From Mycobacterium kansasii ATCC 12478 (GTDB lineage Bacteria; Actinomycetota; Actinomycetes; Mycobacteriales; Mycobacteriaceae), in contig NC_022663.1 in NCBI RefSeq assembly GCF_000157895.3, forward strand, positions 1,054,001-1,118,000: a DNA stretch of 64,000 bases, written 5' to 3'. Under the pieces are notes generated by a model. That model did no database searches. It worked only from the letters and a program-made list of their open reading frames with translations, and was not told where the DNA came from. The position numbers and the translations under genes are program-made. Shown here in pieces: positions 63,035-64,000 of this stretch. The stretch's first letter is position 1; each line of letters begins with the position of its first letter.

Positions 63035-63811
63035 TCAGACACGCTGGAACGGAGCGATCAATCCGAGGTTGCCGTCGTAGCGCGGGTAGAGCAGGTTGCC
63101 GCGACCGGTGGCCGGGTCGGTGAAAAACAGCAGCTGAAGCCGGTGTTCACCGGCGCGGTGCACTGCTGCGTCCTCGGTGAGACACGGCGTCTGGCGGGAG
63201 TTCACGATCAGCGGCACCGCAGGCTCGCCGGTGCTCGACGACCACGCCCATCCCGGCAGATACACATGTCGTTGGCGAGCCAGTCGCAGCCCCGAGGGGC
63301 CGGCCCGGTACACCACCGCGTCCTCGCCCGTCTCCACGTCGGTGAACAGGTGGGCGTCGTAGTCCATGGCATCCATCACCGCCACCGCCTCCAACGGCGT
63401 AGTGCGCTGCAGCACCACCGATTTGCGGCGTAGCACGACGGCCCCGGTGGTGATGGTCAAGAGCCTGCGGGTCGGATCGGGCCAGGGACGAGGGCACCAC
63501 TGCCCGTACATGCGCGCGATATGACGATCCAGCCGCAGCAATGCCGGTGTCAGGTCGTCGATACCCGTCGTGACGGCGAGCACCCGTGCCGGTAGCTCGC
63601 CGACGCGCAGGTTCACCTGCATGATCAACGGCCCGCGGCCACAGGCTCCGGTTTTCAGCCGAACCCGAGCGCCTCCGGAGATCTCGTGATGGGCCAGCAC
63701 CCGCCCCACCGCACGCGCCACGTACTCACCCTGCGAAGCCGACACCCGTGGGCCGGAAAGCACTGTCAGATCGGGGAATTCTCGCACCGACCACGGTTTG
63801 AGCGCGTACAC
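63035..63811 (-). CDS. Rv0079-like ribosome-associated dormancy protein
   Basis: This 258-residue protein has the layout of M. tuberculosis Rv0079, a DosR-controlled translation inhibitor of the hibernation-promoting-factor type. An N-terminal HPF-like domain (residues 10-105, SVREFPDLTVLSGPRVSASQ, GGARVRLK) is followed by a C-terminal domain (130-255) with AVMDAMDYDAHLFTDVETG, VVYRAGPSGLRLARQ, PLIVNSRQTPCLTEDAAV and LLYPRYDGNLGLI. It probably binds stalled ribosomes. No DosR box was recognised in the remaining upstream bases. A non-paralogous role is possible, but similarity of the blocks is high. Confidence 0.85.
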   Translation of the reverse strand: MYALKPWSVREFPDLTVLSGPRVSASQGEYVARAVGRVLAHHEISGGARVRLKTGACGRGPLIMQVNLRVGELPARVLAVTTGIDDLTPALLRLDRHIARMYGQWCPRPWPDPTRRLLTITTGAVVLRRKSVVLQRTTPLEAVAVMDAMDYDAHLFTDVETGEDAVVYRAGPSGLRLARQRHVYLPGWAWSSSTGEPAVPLIVNSRQTPCLTEDAAVHRAGEHRLQLLFFTDPATGRGNLLYPRYDGNLGLIAPFQRV

Positions 63812-64000
63812 CCCGCAGCGACCCCGCTTTCTTCATCGGCCCGAACAGCAGTCGAACTGATCGCTTCAGTCGAAGCGTCCCCGGCTGCCTTTCGGTCCGC
63901 TAGGGCCGAAAGTCCCTGTGACGATGTGCTGCCGATCACCGCGCGGGCGGATTCGTCCGGTCGAACCGGACTCCGGCGCCAGCTACCGACGTTCAACCAG
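63812..64000. other. Window end, no recognised gene
   Basis: The last 189 bases are upstream of the Rv0079-like gene. Short open frames on both strands have no recognised family or good start. Promoter elements for the Rv0079-like gene could lie here, but none was clear. Confidence 0.4.

Noticed and set aside
63766..63996. 76-codon minus-strand frame at the window end
   Set aside because: It overlaps the start of the Rv0079-like gene, has no recognisable domain and has no ribosome-binding site.

Overview
The window is high-GC chromosomal DNA from a slow-growing Mycobacterium. The evidence is an EsxO/EsxP pair, PPE and PPE-MPTR genes, three phospholipase C genes in tandem, PPE38, MTB12 and a mycobactin locus. 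The gene order largely follows the M. tuberculosis segment Rv2345 to about Rv2385, with insertions and rearrangements, so a relative of the tuberculosis/kansasii/marinum group is likely. The exact species cannot be read from the sequence. No insertion sequence, prophage, CRISPR array, tRNA or rRNA gene was recognised.

Bases 1-9600 hold the 3' part of a TPM-domain protein gene (Rv2345-like), esxO-esxP, an Rv2348c-like gene, the plcC-plcB-plcA cluster (each gene preceded by the same spaced promoter-like element) and a GAP/Sap-type membrane protein. Bases 9670-17430 are a repetitive PPE block. It contains two nearly identical copies of PPE38, each followed by a truncated esx fragment and a hairpin, then two PPE-MPTR genes whose first 790 bp look identical.

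Bases 17550-28000 carry conserved housekeeping genes: glyS, the zinc regulators smtB-zur, an Rv2360c-like gene, uppS, recO, amiA2, era, Rv2365c- and Rv2366c-like genes, ybeY and phoH. Bases 28050-31710 are an accessory insert: SnoaL-like protein, methyltransferase and cytochrome P450, then an RHH antitoxin/Doc toxin pair. It is followed by rsmE, dnaJ2, hrcA, an Rv2375-like gene, a decayed carboxymuconolactone-decarboxylase/ECF sigma pair, and MTB12.

Bases 37113-61926 form a 25-kb siderophore cluster of mycobactin type in an unusual layout. One arm reads leftward: formyltransferase, MbtE (C-A-T-C-T), MbtF (C-A-T-E) and MbtB (ArCP-Cy-A-T, without thioesterase). The other reads rightward: stand-alone thioesterase, MbtC (KS) and MbtD (AT-KR-ACP). 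MbtG and MbtA-MbtJ-SDR form a second divergent pair. An IdeR-box-like site lies in each divergent promoter. MbtA would activate salicylate and MbtB would load it and make the oxazoline. MbtE/MbtF would add hydroxylysines made by MbtG, and MbtC/MbtD would supply the short hydroxyacyl unit. The formyltransferase and the absence of mbtH and mbtI here suggest a product or supply route different from classical mycobactin, possibly with an N-formyl hydroxamate. A DesA1-like acyl-ACP desaturase and an Rv0079-like ribosome-associated protein close the window.
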